Assembly: GCA_016718405.1 (NCBI GenBank)
Contig: JADKDJ010000004.1
Span: forward strand, 62,001 to 126,000
DNA from: Candidatus Rhodoferax odensensis
Lineage (GTDB): Bacteria > Pseudomonadota > Gammaproteobacteria > Burkholderiales > Burkholderiaceae_C
Direction: 5' to 3'
Length of the DNA stretch: 64,000 nt
Both the position numbers and the translations under genes were made by a program. Below the pieces are notes generated by a model. It had not been told where the DNA came from, did not search any database, and worked only from the letters and a program-made list of their open reading frames with translations. This document shows, one piece after another, positions 36,875 to 45,822 of this stretch (the stretch's first letter is position 1; the number at the start of each line of letters is the position of its first letter).

Positions 36875-38467
36875 ATTCAGCACCGTTGACCCCCTGGCCA
36901 AGCCACCGCGGGTGGACTTTCCAAGCGTCTACAACGCGGCGCACGACCTGATCGGCCGCAACCTCCAGGCCGGGCGCGCCGACAAACCCGCCTTCATTGA
37001 CGACGCTGGCAGCTACAGCTACGGCGAGCTGGCGCAACGTGTCAACCGCTTTGCCAACGCCATCACGGCGCTGGGGGTGCAGCCCGAGCAACGGGTGTTC
37101 CTGTGCCTGCTCGACAGCATCGATTGGCCGGTGGCCTTCCTGGGCTGCATTCTGGCCGGCGTCGTGCCGGTGGCGGCCAACACGCTGCTCACGACGGAGG
37201 ACTACGACTACATGCTGCGCGACAGCCGCGCCCGCGCGCTGGTCGTGTCCGACCAACTCTGGCCCAAGCTGGTGCCGCTGCTCGGCAAGTTGCCGCACCT
37301 GCAGCACGTGGTGGTGTCGGGCGTCATGCCGGCCGACAGTCCGGTTGCCGTGCACGCCATGGTGCCACTGTGCGAGCGGCGTCGCCGGACTTCACGCCGG
37401 CCGAGACTTCGCCCGATGAAGCCTGCTTCTGGCTCTACTCCTCCGGCTCCACCGGCGCGCCCAAGGGGACGGTGCACATCCATTCGAGCCTGATGAATAC
37501 CGCCGAGCTGTTTGCCCGGCCGGTGCTGGGCCTGCGCGAGAGCGATCTGGTGTTCTCGGCGGCCAAGCTGTTCTTTGCCTATGGCCTGGGCAACGGCCTG
37601 AGCTTTCCCATGGCGGTGGGGGCCACGGCGGTGCTGATGGCCGAGCGTTCCATGCCCGAGGCGGTCTTCAAGCGCCTGCGCGAGCGCCAGCCAACGGTTT
37701 TCTATGGCGTGCCGACCCTGTTCGCCTCGTTGCTGGCCAGCCCGCTGTTGCCAGCGCGCGGCGAGCTGCGCATGCGTTTGTGTACGTCTGCGGGCGAGGC
37801 CTTGCCGGCCGACATCGGCAAGCGCTGGACCGAGCACTTTGGCGTGGAGATTCTCGATGGCATTGGCTCCACCGAGATGCTGCACGTCTTCCTGAGCAAC
37901 CGCTCTGGCCAGGTGCGCTACGGTAGCACCGGCTTTGCCGTGCCTGGCTACGAACTGCGCATCGTCGACGAGCACGGCCAACCGGTGCCGGTGGGCGATG
38001 TGGGCGAGTTGCAGGTGTGCGGCCCGACGGCAGCCATGGGCTACTGGAACCTGCGCGAGAAGACGCGCAGCACCTTTCAGGGCCCCTGGACGCGCAGTGG
38101 CGACAAGTACTCCGTCGATGCCGATGGCTACTACACCTACGCCGGGCGCAGCGATGACATGCTGAAGGTGGGCGGCATCTACGTGTCACCGATCGAAGTC
38201 GAGTCGGCGCTGATTACCCATCCGTCGGTGCTGGAGGCGGCGGTGATCGGCCGCGCCGACGACGCCATGCTGGTCAAGCCGCAGGCCTTCGTGGTGTTGA
38301 AATCGGGATTTGTCGGATCGGACGCGCTCGCCAGTGAATTGCAGCAGCACGTCAAGGCCAAACTGGCGCCCTACAAGTACCCGCGCTGGATCGAGTTCAT
38401 CGACGAGCTGCCCAAGACGGCAACCGGCAAGATTCAGCGTTTCAAGCTGCGCGCCCGCGCCGCTTGA
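36867..38467 (+). pseudogene. Benzoate-CoA ligase (benzoate/hydroxybenzoate family), frameshifted
   Basis: ATP-dependent ligase that makes benzoyl-CoA or 4-hydroxybenzoyl-CoA from the acid. The first frame runs from MPEFSTVDPLAKPPRVDFPS to VHAMVPL near 37370, and the second continues from AASPDFTPAETSPDEACFWL to the stop. Restoring one base near 37371-37380 gives a 533-residue protein, the usual size. Family motifs: YSSGSTGAPKGTVHIHSS (P-loop), KLFFAYGLGNGL, SAGEALPADIGKRW, DGIGSTEMLHVFLSN and GRSDDMLKVGGIYVSPIEVE, with the acetylatable Lys region PKTATGKIQRFKL. It follows the ABC transporter and suits uptake and activation of an imported aromatic acid. Real lesion or error is unresolved. Confidence 0.85.
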
Positions 38468-38484
38468 CGTCGGCGCGCCATGGC

Positions 38485-38928
38485 CTACCTGGTCCTGACC
38501 TTGCCTGGCGCCGCCGATTCGGCAGTGGTCTGCTGGCGCTCGATGATGCGCAGCATGGTCGCCAGTGTGATCGAGCTCATGGAGGCCTTGGCGATTTCAT
38601 CAATCTCGGACAGCACCGATGCCAGCGCCTGGCCAACCGGCGTCTTCTCGCTGTGCACGCTTTCGGACGGCAGGACGTCCTCGAAGCGCGAAATGACATC
38701 CATCAGGGTGAGCCTTCGCGCGTTGCCGACGAAGCGGTAGCCGCCGCCAACGCCTCGCACGGATTGCACCATGCCGACTCGCGACAACTCCGCCAGGACC
38801 TTGGCCAGATGGTGCGAGGACACTTCGTACTTCTGCGCAATTTCGGCCGCGGGAATCTGGCGCTCGGGGTCGGCGGCGAATTCCAGCAGGCTGTACAGCG
38901 CCAGCCGCGTGTTTTGTTGTAGCTTCAT
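38485..38928 (-). CDS. Rrf2-family transcriptional regulator lacking cysteines
   Basis: A 147-residue winged-helix regulator: MKLQQNTRLALYSLLEFAADP, AAEIAQKYEVSSHHLAKVLAEL, VQSVRGVGGGYRF and LTLMDVISRFE are classical Rrf2 features (the family of IscR, NsrR and CymR). There is no cysteine at all, so it cannot ligate an Fe-S cluster like NsrR or IscR and must sense through a ligand or partner. It lies 29 bases downstream of the GNAT gene on the minus strand, convergent with the benzoate-CoA ligase. It probably controls the divergent pad/hcr operon. Confidence 0.88.
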   Translation of the reverse strand: MKLQQNTRLALYSLLEFAADPERQIPAAEIAQKYEVSSHHLAKVLAELSRVGMVQSVRGVGGGYRFVGNARRLTLMDVISRFEDVLPSESVHSEKTPVGQALASVLSEIDEIAKASMSSITLATMLRIIERQQTTAESAAPGKVRTR

Positions 38929-38957
38929 GGTGGGTCAGTTGATGAAGTCGCGCGGAA

Positions 38958-39494
38958 TCAGGACTCCAGGTCCATTTCCAGCGGTATGAAGGGGCCAATC
39001 ATCATGCCTTGGCTGCGGAAGAATGACAGGATCAGCGTGTTGTCGCGAGACAGCATGGTACGCACCTTGCTGACGCCGGCGCGCTTGAAGCCCGCGCAAA
39101 TGGCCTCCAGCAACTTGGTGGCGGTGCCGCCCAGGCGCGCGTCGGGGCGCACATCGATGGCAAAGACCCAGCCGCAGGGCGGCGAGCCGAACTCCCAGTC
39201 GCGCACCTCGCCGATCACAAAGCCGATCACTTGCTCATGCACCACGGCGACCAGGAAGTGCTGCCCAGTGGCCACGGCGTCGGCATAGCGCTGGTACAGC
39301 GATTTCCAGTAGTCCCGCTTCTCAATCCCCGTCACCATGGCGTCTATTTCAATCACTGCATCGAGGTCTGCGCGTCGCACTGGTCTGATTTCGGCGCGCG
39401 TAGCCGGCGCCGCGACGGCGACCTTCGCCAGCGGCGTGGGGGACTTCTTCCTGGGGCGCTTGGAGTCAGGCGCGGGGCGTGCGATTTTGCTCAT
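38958..39494 (-). CDS. GNAT-family N-acetyltransferase
   Basis: A 178-residue acetyltransferase. After a basic, Pro-rich N-terminus (KRPRKKSPTP) comes IRPVRRADLDAVIEIDAMV, the acetyl-CoA region FAIDVRPDARLGGTATKLLEA and the C-terminal LSRDNTLILSFFRSQGMM. It resembles both halves of the tandem GNAT at 55092 (similar IRPVRRxDLDAVxxID start). GNAT enzymes encoded near benzoate-CoA ligases in Rhodopseudomonas palustris (BadL/KatA) acetylate and inactivate those ligases, so regulation of the two ligases here is an attractive inference. It is the first gene of a minus-strand pair with Rrf2. Confidence 0.85.
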   Translation of the reverse strand: MSKIARPAPDSKRPRKKSPTPLAKVAVAAPATRAEIRPVRRADLDAVIEIDAMVTGIEKRDYWKSLYQRYADAVATGQHFLVAVVHEQVIGFVIGEVRDWEFGSPPCGWVFAIDVRPDARLGGTATKLLEAICAGFKRAGVSKVRTMLSRDNTLILSFFRSQGMMIGPFIPLEMDLES

Positions 39495-39517
39495 CTTTGA
39501 TGTATCTCAACTAATTA

Positions 39518-39533
39518 TTGCATGCAGATGCAA
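39518..39533. promoter_or_regulatory. Palindrome in the divergent GNAT-Rrf2 / thioesterase-pad promoter region
   Basis: TTGCAT-GCAG-ATGCAA, a perfect 6-bp inverted repeat in the 131-base gap between the minus-strand GNAT-rrf2 pair and the plus-strand thioesterase-padBCDJ-hcr operon. It is AT-richer than its surroundings. It is a natural candidate operator for the neighbouring Rrf2 protein. No footprint-level evidence. Confidence 0.45.
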
Positions 39534-39625
39534 GAATACACAAAACAACAAACCATATCAGGTTCGACCGGGTTTTCAAATCGGGTCGCTGATGTGCTGA
39601 CATCCTACTTCAACGGAGACGCCTC

Positions 39626-40033
39626 ATGAAACCATCGCTGCAACCCGGCATCACATTGACATCCAAATTGACAGTTGATCGTGATCGCACCATCAGCTTC
39701 ATGGGAGAAGAAGCGCGCGTGTATGCCACGCCCAAACTGCTCTACGACATCGAGATGGCCTGTCGCGACCTGCTCTTGGCGCACCTTGACCCGGGCGAAG
39801 ACTCGGTCGGCACGCGCGTCGAACTTGACCATATCGCCGCAACCCTGCTGGGTATGTCGGTTGAGATCACCGTTACCGTGGCCGAGGTGAGTGGACGCGC
39901 CGTGACCCTTGAGGTGCAGGCACGCGACAGCGTCGAGCCGATCTGCCGTGGCAAGCATTCGCGCTTTATCGTCGACGTGGCCAAGACCGCGCAACGCCTG
40001 GCGGCCAAGGGTCAGAAGGCGGCTTCGGTTTAG
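39626..40033 (+). CDS. Thioesterase-family protein (FlK-like hotdog fold)
   Basis: A 135-residue single hotdog-domain protein. The pattern ARVYATPKLLYDIEMACRDLL, DSVGTRVELDHIAATLLGM and VEITVTVAEVSGRAVTLEVQA matches the fluoroacetyl-CoA thioesterase-like family, with Thr-Arg and His residues in the middle helix. First gene of the operon leading to padB. It may hydrolyse stray aryl-CoA thioesters, freeing CoA when arylacetyl-CoA or aroyl-CoA accumulates; this is inferred from position. A GGAGA ribosome site precedes the ATG. Confidence 0.82.
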   Translation: MKPSLQPGITLTSKLTVDRDRTISFMGEEARVYATPKLLYDIEMACRDLLLAHLDPGEDSVGTRVELDHIAATLLGMSVEITVTVAEVSGRAVTLEVQARDSVEPICRGKHSRFIVDVAKTAQRLAAKGQKAASV

Positions 40034-40058
40034 ATCGTCGGCCTGCACAAGGATCGCC

Positions 40059-42833
40059 ATGAAGCCCGATGCCCAGGACGTGCGCAAAGTCCCGACCTAC
40101 TGTTATCAGTGCGTCGCCGGTCCCGACCTGCTGACCGTCAAGGTCGAACAGGGCGTGGCCACTGAGGTCGAGCCCAACTTCTGCGCCGCCAGTGTGCACC
40201 CCGGCAACGGCAAGGTGTGCGTCAAGGCCTTTGGCCTGGTGCAAAAGACTTACAACCCCAACCGGGTGCTCACACCCATGAAGCGCACCAACCCCAAGAA
40301 GGGGCGCGACGAAGACCCGCAGTTTGTGCCGATCTCGTGGGACGAGGCGTTTGAGCTGATTACCGCCAAGCTCGAACGCGTGCGTGAGCAGGGTCTCACC
40401 GACGAGTCGGGCTACCCCCGTGTGGCCATGAGCTTAGGGGGCGGCGGCACGCCGCAGTCCTACATGGGCACCATGCCAGCGTTCCTGTCCGCCTGGGGTT
40501 CGGTCGACTTCGGCTTTGGCTCCGGCCAGGGCGTCAAGTGTTACCACTCTGAACACCTGTATGGGGAATACTGGCACCGCGGCTTCACGGTGTCACCCGA
40601 TACGCCGCTGACCAACTACCTGATCTCCTGCGGCGCCAACGTGGAAGCCTCGGGCGGCGTGGTCGGGGTGGCGCGTCATTCCAAAGCGCGTGTGCGCGGC
40701 ATGAAGCGGGTACAGGTGGAGCCGCATCTCTCCATCACCGGCGCCTGCTCGGCCGAATGGGTGCCGATCAAACCCAAGACTGACCCGGCCTTCCTGTTTG
40801 CCCTGATGCACGTGCTGCTGCACGAAGTGCCGCGCCAGCGGCTGGACGTGGCCTTTCTGGCGCGCAGCACCGCCTCGCCCTACCTGGTGGGGCCGGGCGG
40901 CTACTACTTGCGCGAGGCAGCCAGCGGCAAACCGCTGGTGTTTGACACCACAAGCCAGCGCTGTGTGCCCTTTGACACGCCTGGCATCACGGAAGCGCTG
41001 GAAGGTGACTACCTGGCCGACGCGGTGGAGCGTGGCCCGGACGGCGAGGTGCTGGGCCAGGGTGCGCTGCGCGGGCAAACCGCGTTCACCAAGATGGTGG
41101 TGCACATGGCCAGCTTCTCGCCCGAGTGGGCGCATAAGCTGTGCGACGTGCCCGCCGACACGATGCGCCGCATTGCCAATGAGTTTCTGGACGCCGCTTG
41201 CGTCGGCCAAACCATCGAGATCGATGGCAAGACCTTGCCCTACCGCCCGGTGGCAGTGAGCCTGGGCAAGACCGTGACCAACGGCTGGGGGGCCTATGAG
41301 TGTGTGTGGGCGCGCACCATGCTGGCAGCATTGGTGGGCGGCCTGGAAGTGCCGGGCGGCACGCTGGGCACCACGGTGCGGCTGCACCGCCCGATGTCGC
41401 AGCGCCATGAGAGCGTCAAGCCCGGAGCGGACGGCTTTATGTGGACGCACCTGAACCCGACCGACAAGGAACACTGGTCGCCCAGCCCCAACATCCGCAA
41501 CGCTTACCGCTCCATGGTGCCGCTGGCCACCGATGGCCCCTGGAGCCAGGCGCTGGGCCCAACGCACTTTTCCTGGATGTTTCTGGACGAGACACCCAAG
41601 GGCCTGCCACGTGTGACGCTGCCCGATGTCTGGTTTGTCTACCGCACCAACCCGGCGATCTCGTTTTGGGACACCGACGGCGTGGCCGACAAGATGCGCC
41701 GCTTTCCGTTCGTGGTGGCCTTCGCCTACACCCGCGACGAGACCAACCACTTTGCCGATGTGCTGCTGCCCGACGCTACCGATCTGGAGAGCTTGCAGCT
41801 CATCCGCGTGGGCGGCACCAAGTTCATCGAGCAGTTCTGGCACGCGCAAGGCTTCGCGCTGCGCCAACCCGCCATTGCCGCGCGCGGCCAGGCGCGCGAC
41901 TTCACCGAAATCGCCACCGAACTGGCGCGGCGCACCGGCCTTCTGGAAAAGTACAACGCCGCCATCAACAAGGGCGCCGCCGGCATGCCGCTCAAGACCG
42001 AGTACGGCGACTTCTCTTTGGCCAAGGACGTGGCGCACAGCCGCGAGCAGATCTGGGACGCCATTGGCCGCTCGGCCAGCGCTGAACTGAGCGAAGGCAA
42101 GGATGTGCGTGGCCTGGACTGGTGGAAAGAGCACGGCCTGGCGACCAAGCCTTTCCCGCAGTCTGACTGGTACCTGTACCCCACGCTGGAGCGACAGAAT
42201 CTGCGCTTTGAGCTGCCCTACCAAGAGCGGCTGGCGCGCGTCGGCGCCGAACTGGGCCGGCGTTTGCATGAGCACGACATGCACTGGTGGGACGAGCAGT
42301 TGCACGAATACCAGGCACTGCCGGTGGCCAAGGACTTCAGCGAGTTGTGGACCGCCGAACTCTCCAAGGCGATTACGCCCAAGGGCGGCAAGACCTCCGA
42401 CTTTCCGTTCTGGATGCTCACCGCGCGCAGCATGCAGTACGCCTGGGGCGGCAACGTCGGTATGCAGATGATCAAGGAGGTGGCCAACAACATTGCCGGT
42501 CACCGTGGCGTCATCATCAACACCGGACGCGCCCGACAAATGGGCATTGAGGACGGCGACGACGTGCAAATCTCCACCCCCATTCGCAGCGTCTACGGCA
42601 AGGCCGTGTTGCGCCAGGGCATCCGGCCCGACACCTTGCTGCTGATAGGACAGTTCGACCACTGGGTCACGCCGTTTGCCAAGGATCAGGGCATGCCCAG
42701 CATGAATGCGCTCACACCCATGTCGATGGCATTGACCGACTCCACCGGCTCGGGTGCCGACATCGTGCGCGTCAGTCTGGCCAAGGGCCAGGCGCCCAAG
42801 CGCGCCGAGCAGCGCGCGGGGGGGCGAGCATGA
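40059..42833 (+). CDS. padB: Phenylacetyl-CoA:acceptor oxidoreductase, molybdopterin catalytic subunit (PadB)
   Basis: Large subunit of the membrane-bound enzyme that oxidises phenylacetyl-CoA to phenylglyoxylate and CoA. 924 residues. DMSO-reductase-family features: N-terminal Cys motif TYCYQCVAGPDLL ... FCAASVHPGNGKVCVKAFGL for a [4Fe-4S] cluster, then GRDEDPQFVPISWDEAFELI, GSGQGVKCYHSEHLYGEYWH, GGLEVPGGTLGTTVRLHRPM, DVLLPDATDLESLQLIR, and the C-terminal cofactor domain with INTGRARQMGIEDGDDV. No twin-arginine signal is seen, so it faces the cytoplasm like the known enzyme. The stop overlaps padC. Assigned to phenylacetyl-CoA because padC, padD, padJ and the pad dehydrogenase surround it; a 4-hydroxyphenylacetyl-CoA role is equally compatible. 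Confidence 0.88.
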   Translation: MKPDAQDVRKVPTYCYQCVAGPDLLTVKVEQGVATEVEPNFCAASVHPGNGKVCVKAFGLVQKTYNPNRVLTPMKRTNPKKGRDEDPQFVPISWDEAFELITAKLERVREQGLTDESGYPRVAMSLGGGGTPQSYMGTMPAFLSAWGSVDFGFGSGQGVKCYHSEHLYGEYWHRGFTVSPDTPLTNYLISCGANVEASGGVVGVARHSKARVRGMKRVQVEPHLSITGACSAEWVPIKPKTDPAFLFALMHVLLHEVPRQRLDVAFLARSTASPYLVGPGGYYLREAASGKPLVFDTTSQRCVPFDTPGITEALEGDYLADAVERGPDGEVLGQGALRGQTAFTKMVVHMASFSPEWAHKLCDVPADTMRRIANEFLDAACVGQTIEIDGKTLPYRPVAVSLGKTVTNGWGAYECVWARTMLAALVGGLEVPGGTLGTTVRLHRPMSQRHESVKPGADGFMWTHLNPTDKEHWSPSPNIRNAYRSMVPLATDGPWSQALGPTHFSWMFLDETPKGLPRVTLPDVWFVYRTNPAISFWDTDGVADKMRRFPFVVAFAYTRDETNHFADVLLPDATDLESLQLIRVGGTKFIEQFWHAQGFALRQPAIAARGQARDFTEIATELARRTGLLEKYNAAINKGAAGMPLKTEYGDFSLAKDVAHSREQIWDAIGRSASAELSEGKDVRGLDWWKEHGLATKPFPQSDWYLYPTLERQNLRFELPYQERLARVGAELGRRLHEHDMHWWDEQLHEYQALPVAKDFSELWTAELSKAITPKGGKTSDFPFWMLTARSMQYAWGGNVGMQMIKEVANNIAGHRGVIINTGRARQMGIEDGDDVQISTPIRSVYGKAVLRQGIRPDTLLLIGQFDHWVTPFAKDQGMPSMNALTPMSMALTDSTGSGADIVRVSLAKGQAPKRAEQRAGGRA

Positions 42834-43480
42834 CACGCTGGGCCATGACGGCAGACCTGCGCCGCTGCGTTGGCTGCCAAACCTGCACCGCCGCGTGCAA
42901 GCACACCAACGCCACGCCGCCGGAGGTGCAGTGGCGCCGCGTCATCGACATGGAGTTTGGCGAGTTCCCCAACGTCAAGCGCGTGTTCGTGCCGGTCGGT
43001 TGCCAACACTGCGAAGACCCGCCTTGCATGGAGGTCTGCCCCTCCACCGCCACCAAGAAGCGCGCCGACGGCATCGTCACCATCGACTACGACCTGTGCA
43101 TCGGCTGCTCCTATTGCGCCGTGGCCTGCCCCTACCAGGCGCGCTACAAGACCGACAAGGCCAGCTTTGCCTATGGCGAGCCCACCGAGAACGAGGCCAA
43201 GCGGCGCGACGACTCGCGTTTGTCGGTCGCCACCAAGTGCACCTTCTGCGTGGACCGCATTGACGCCGGGTTGGAACAAGGCCTCACTCCAGGCGTGGAC
43301 CCGGCGGCCACGCCTGCCTGTGTCAACGCCTGCATTGCCGATGCGCTGGCCTTTGGTGACTTGGACAACCCGCAAAGCAACGTCTCGCAGTTGCTGGCCA
43401 AGAACCAGAGCTTTCGCATGCACGAAGAGCTTGGCACCAACCCAGGCTTTCACTATCTTTGGGACAAGGCGGACACATGA
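42830..43480 (+). CDS. padC: Phenylacetyl-CoA:acceptor oxidoreductase, iron-sulfur subunit (PadC)
   Basis: A 216-residue DmsB/NrfC-like electron-transfer protein with four [4Fe-4S] binding groups: RRCVGCQTCTAACKH, GCQHCEDPPCMEVCPS, DLCIGCSYCAVACPYQ, and KCTFCVDRI with CVNACIADAL. It links the molybdenum subunit to the membrane anchor. Overlaps padB and padD by four bases each, so the three subunits are translationally coupled. Confidence 0.9.
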   Translation: MTRWAMTADLRRCVGCQTCTAACKHTNATPPEVQWRRVIDMEFGEFPNVKRVFVPVGCQHCEDPPCMEVCPSTATKKRADGIVTIDYDLCIGCSYCAVACPYQARYKTDKASFAYGEPTENEAKRRDDSRLSVATKCTFCVDRIDAGLEQGLTPGVDPAATPACVNACIADALAFGDLDNPQSNVSQLLAKNQSFRMHEELGTNPGFHYLWDKADT

Positions 43481-44361
43481 GCTCAAACAGCGCAGGTGGG
43501 TTTGGTCCCAATCCCTGGCAGCAAACCAGTTGGGACTGGCGCGCCGCCGGCAACTTCATTGGCGGTGGCGCTGGTACCGGGCTGCTGATTGCCAGCGCCC
43601 TGTTGGCAGCACCTGACCCAAGCAGAACCGGGGCCTTGGTGTGGCTTCTGTTCGTCGGACTGGCGCTGGTCGGCGTGGGCCTGTTGTGTGTCTGGATGGA
43701 GATCGGGCGACCGCTGCGTGCCCTGCACGTGTTCTTCAATCCGCGCACTTCGTGGATGTCGCGCGAGGGATTTGTGGCCCTGCTGCTGTTCCCCTCAGGC
43801 CTGCTGGCGATGCTGGGCGTTGGCGGCTGGCTGTGGCTGATGGCCGGCCTTGCGATGGCTTTCCTGTACTGCCAAAGCCGCATGCTGCCGGCCGCACGGG
43901 GTATACCGGCTTGGCGTCCCCGTTTGGTCATACCTTTGGTGTTCGTCACCGGTCTGACGGAGGGCTGTGGGGTCTACCTGGTGTTGGGGTTGTGGCACCA
44001 ACAGGTTGGTGGCGCAGTGATGCTGTTGGTCGCCCTGTTGGTGCTGATCCGCTTGGTGGTCTGGCTGCTGTACCGCCGCGATGTGGAAGCAAGCCTGGCA
44101 CCCAGGGCCCGAGCCGCCCTGAACGTCGCGGGGCGCCGCCTGCTGACGGTAGGCACCATCCTGCCGGTGCTGGTGCTTGCCATGGGCGCAGCTTTCACCA
44201 GCGGTGCCACCCAGATGACCTTGGCGGCGTTTGCGGGGGCGTGCGCGGCGTTCGCCGGGGCGGCCATGAAACACACGTTGGTCACCCGCGCCAGCTTCAA
44301 CCAGGGTTTCGCGCTGACAAAGATTCCCGTACGCGGCGTCAAGTCGCCAAACCAGTCCTAA
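43477..44361 (+). CDS. padD: Phenylacetyl-CoA:acceptor oxidoreductase, membrane anchor (PadD, NrfD-like)
   Basis: A 294-residue polytopic membrane protein with about eight hydrophobic segments (GGGAGTGLLIASALLAAP, LVWLLFVGLALVGVGLLCVW, LLLFPSGLLAMLGVGGWLW and others) and the NrfD/DmsC-like WMEIGRPLRALHVFFNPRTSWMSREG. It would hand electrons to the quinone pool. The 110 bases after it contain repeat R2. Confidence 0.88.
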   Translation: MSSNSAGGFGPNPWQQTSWDWRAAGNFIGGGAGTGLLIASALLAAPDPSRTGALVWLLFVGLALVGVGLLCVWMEIGRPLRALHVFFNPRTSWMSREGFVALLLFPSGLLAMLGVGGWLWLMAGLAMAFLYCQSRMLPAARGIPAWRPRLVIPLVFVTGLTEGCGVYLVLGLWHQQVGGAVMLLVALLVLIRLVVWLLYRRDVEASLAPRARAALNVAGRRLLTVGTILPVLVLAMGAAFTSGATQMTLAAFAGACAAFAGAAMKHTLVTRASFNQGFALTKIPVRGVKSPNQS

Positions 44362-44378
44362 CCTCGCTTGCGCTACCT

Positions 44379-44474
44379 AAGGAGAAACTATGTGCCCCCA
44401 CGCTCACATTTGTTCGCTGCCCCCTCATGGGGCGTATACCGCCCTAGAGGCGGCTCGTCGGGAGGCATGACATG
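44379..44474 (+). repeat. Dispersed repeat R2 with 26-codon leader ORF before padJ
   Basis: Second copy of the element at 36776. It has an AAGGAG ribosome site (44379-44384), an ATG at 44390 opening MCPHAHICSLPPHGAYTALE... of 26 residues, and a TGA at 44468-44470 that sits one base before the padJ ATG. The inner CCCCC-TCAT-GGGG hairpin and the end GAGGCGGCTCGTCGGGAGG match R1 closely. The element provides padJ's ribosome site. Confidence 0.7.
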
Positions 44475-45818
44475 GGCGCTACCACCGTGACAGAAGTCGG
44501 AGTCATTCAGAACACCGACGCTGCCAACTACTTCGATTCAAAGGTCGAGACCATGCCGCGTGAGGCGCTGGCCGCCTTGCAGTTTGAGCGGCTGCGCAAA
44601 ACCTTGCGCAACGCCTTTGATAACGTGCCGCTGCACCGCCAGCGTATGCAGGCCGCTGGCGTTGTGCCAGAAGAGGTGCGCAGCATGGATGACTTGCGCC
44701 GCGTGCCCTTTACCTTCAAGACCGATCTGCGTGACCACTACCCCTATGGCATGTTCGCCCGGCCCGTCTCAAGCCTGGCGCGGCTGCATGCCTCGTCGGG
44801 CACCACTGGCAAGGCCACGGTGGTGGGTTACACCAAGAGTGACATCAACAACTGGGCTGATCTGATGGCGCGCTCGCTGCACGGCGCCGGCGCCAGAGCC
44901 GGGGACGTGGTGCACAACGCCTACGGCTATGGCTTGTTCACCGGCGGGCTGGGCGCGCACTATGGCGCCGAGCGCCTGGGCGCCACCGTGGTGCCGATGT
45001 CCGGCGGCGCCACCGAGCGGCAGATCGCCCTCATCATGGACCTGGGCGCGCGCGTGTTGTGCGCCACGCCCTCGTACACCCTGGCCATGGCGGAAGTGGC
45101 CGAGCAACTGGGGGTGGACTTGCGCCAGAGCAAGCTCAAAGTGGGCGTGTTTGGCGCCGAGCCCTGGAGCGCGGCCATGCGCGCCGAAATCGAGGAGCGG
45201 CTCGGGATCAAGGCGGTGGACATCTATGGTCTGTCCGAGATCATGGGCCCCGGCGTGGCGTGTGAATGTACGGCGCAGGCGGGCCTGCACGGCTGGGAAG
45301 ACCACTTTCTGTTTGAGGTGCTGGACCCCGAGACCCAGGCCCCGGTGCCCGAGGGTCATGCCGGCGAGTTGGTCATCACCACCCTGACCAAAGAGGCGCT
45401 GCCCATGCTGCGCTACCGCACGCGCGACATCACCAAGGTCACCACTGAGCCCTGCGAATGTGGTCGCACGCACCTGCGCATCCTGCGCATCACCGGGCGC
45501 AGCGACGACATGCTGATCATCCGCGGCGTCAATGTCTACCCCTCGCAGATCGAGGCGGTGCTGGTCGGGCGGCCGATGATCGCGCCGCATTACCAATTGG
45601 TGGTTGAGCGCCAGGGTACCTTGGACCAGGTCACGATCGAAGTGGAGTCGCAACCAGGCGTGGCGGCTGAGGCATTCCCGGCGATTGCCCGCGATGTGGC
45701 TCATCACGTCAAGTCCTTGGTCGGTATCAGCAGCACAGTGATGGTCAAGCTGCCCGGAGAGATTCCCCGCTCGCAGGGCAAAGCGGTGCGCGTGCGCGAC
45801 CTGCGGCCCAAGGAGTAG
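44472..45818 (+). CDS. padJ: Phenylacetate-CoA ligase (PadJ/PaaK family)
   Basis: AMP-forming ligase that activates phenylacetate to phenylacetyl-CoA. 448 residues, typical for this family. Motifs: RLHASSGTTGKATVVGYT (P-loop), AYGYGLFTGGLGAHYGAERL, DIYGLSEIMGPGVACEC, YRTRDITKV and GRSDDMLIIRGVNVYPSQIE, with the C-terminal GEIPRSQGKAVRVRDLR Lys segment. The start sits immediately after the leader ORF of repeat R2. Placed between padBCD and hcrCAB, so the anaerobic pathway is implied rather than the aerobic paa route, of which nothing is present here. Confidence 0.92.
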   Translation: MGATTVTEVGVIQNTDAANYFDSKVETMPREALAALQFERLRKTLRNAFDNVPLHRQRMQAAGVVPEEVRSMDDLRRVPFTFKTDLRDHYPYGMFARPVSSLARLHASSGTTGKATVVGYTKSDINNWADLMARSLHGAGARAGDVVHNAYGYGLFTGGLGAHYGAERLGATVVPMSGGATERQIALIMDLGARVLCATPSYTLAMAEVAEQLGVDLRQSKLKVGVFGAEPWSAAMRAEIEERLGIKAVDIYGLSEIMGPGVACECTAQAGLHGWEDHFLFEVLDPETQAPVPEGHAGELVITTLTKEALPMLRYRTRDITKVTTEPCECGRTHLRILRITGRSDDMLIIRGVNVYPSQIEAVLVGRPMIAPHYQLVVERQGTLDQVTIEVESQPGVAAEAFPAIARDVAHHVKSLVGISSTVMVKLPGEIPRSQGKAVRVRDLRPKE

Positions 45819-45822
45819 ACCG

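Noticed and set aside
40593..42836. Long open frame antisense to padB (747 codons)
   Set aside because: Shadow of padB caused by GC-rich third codon positions; no domain pattern.
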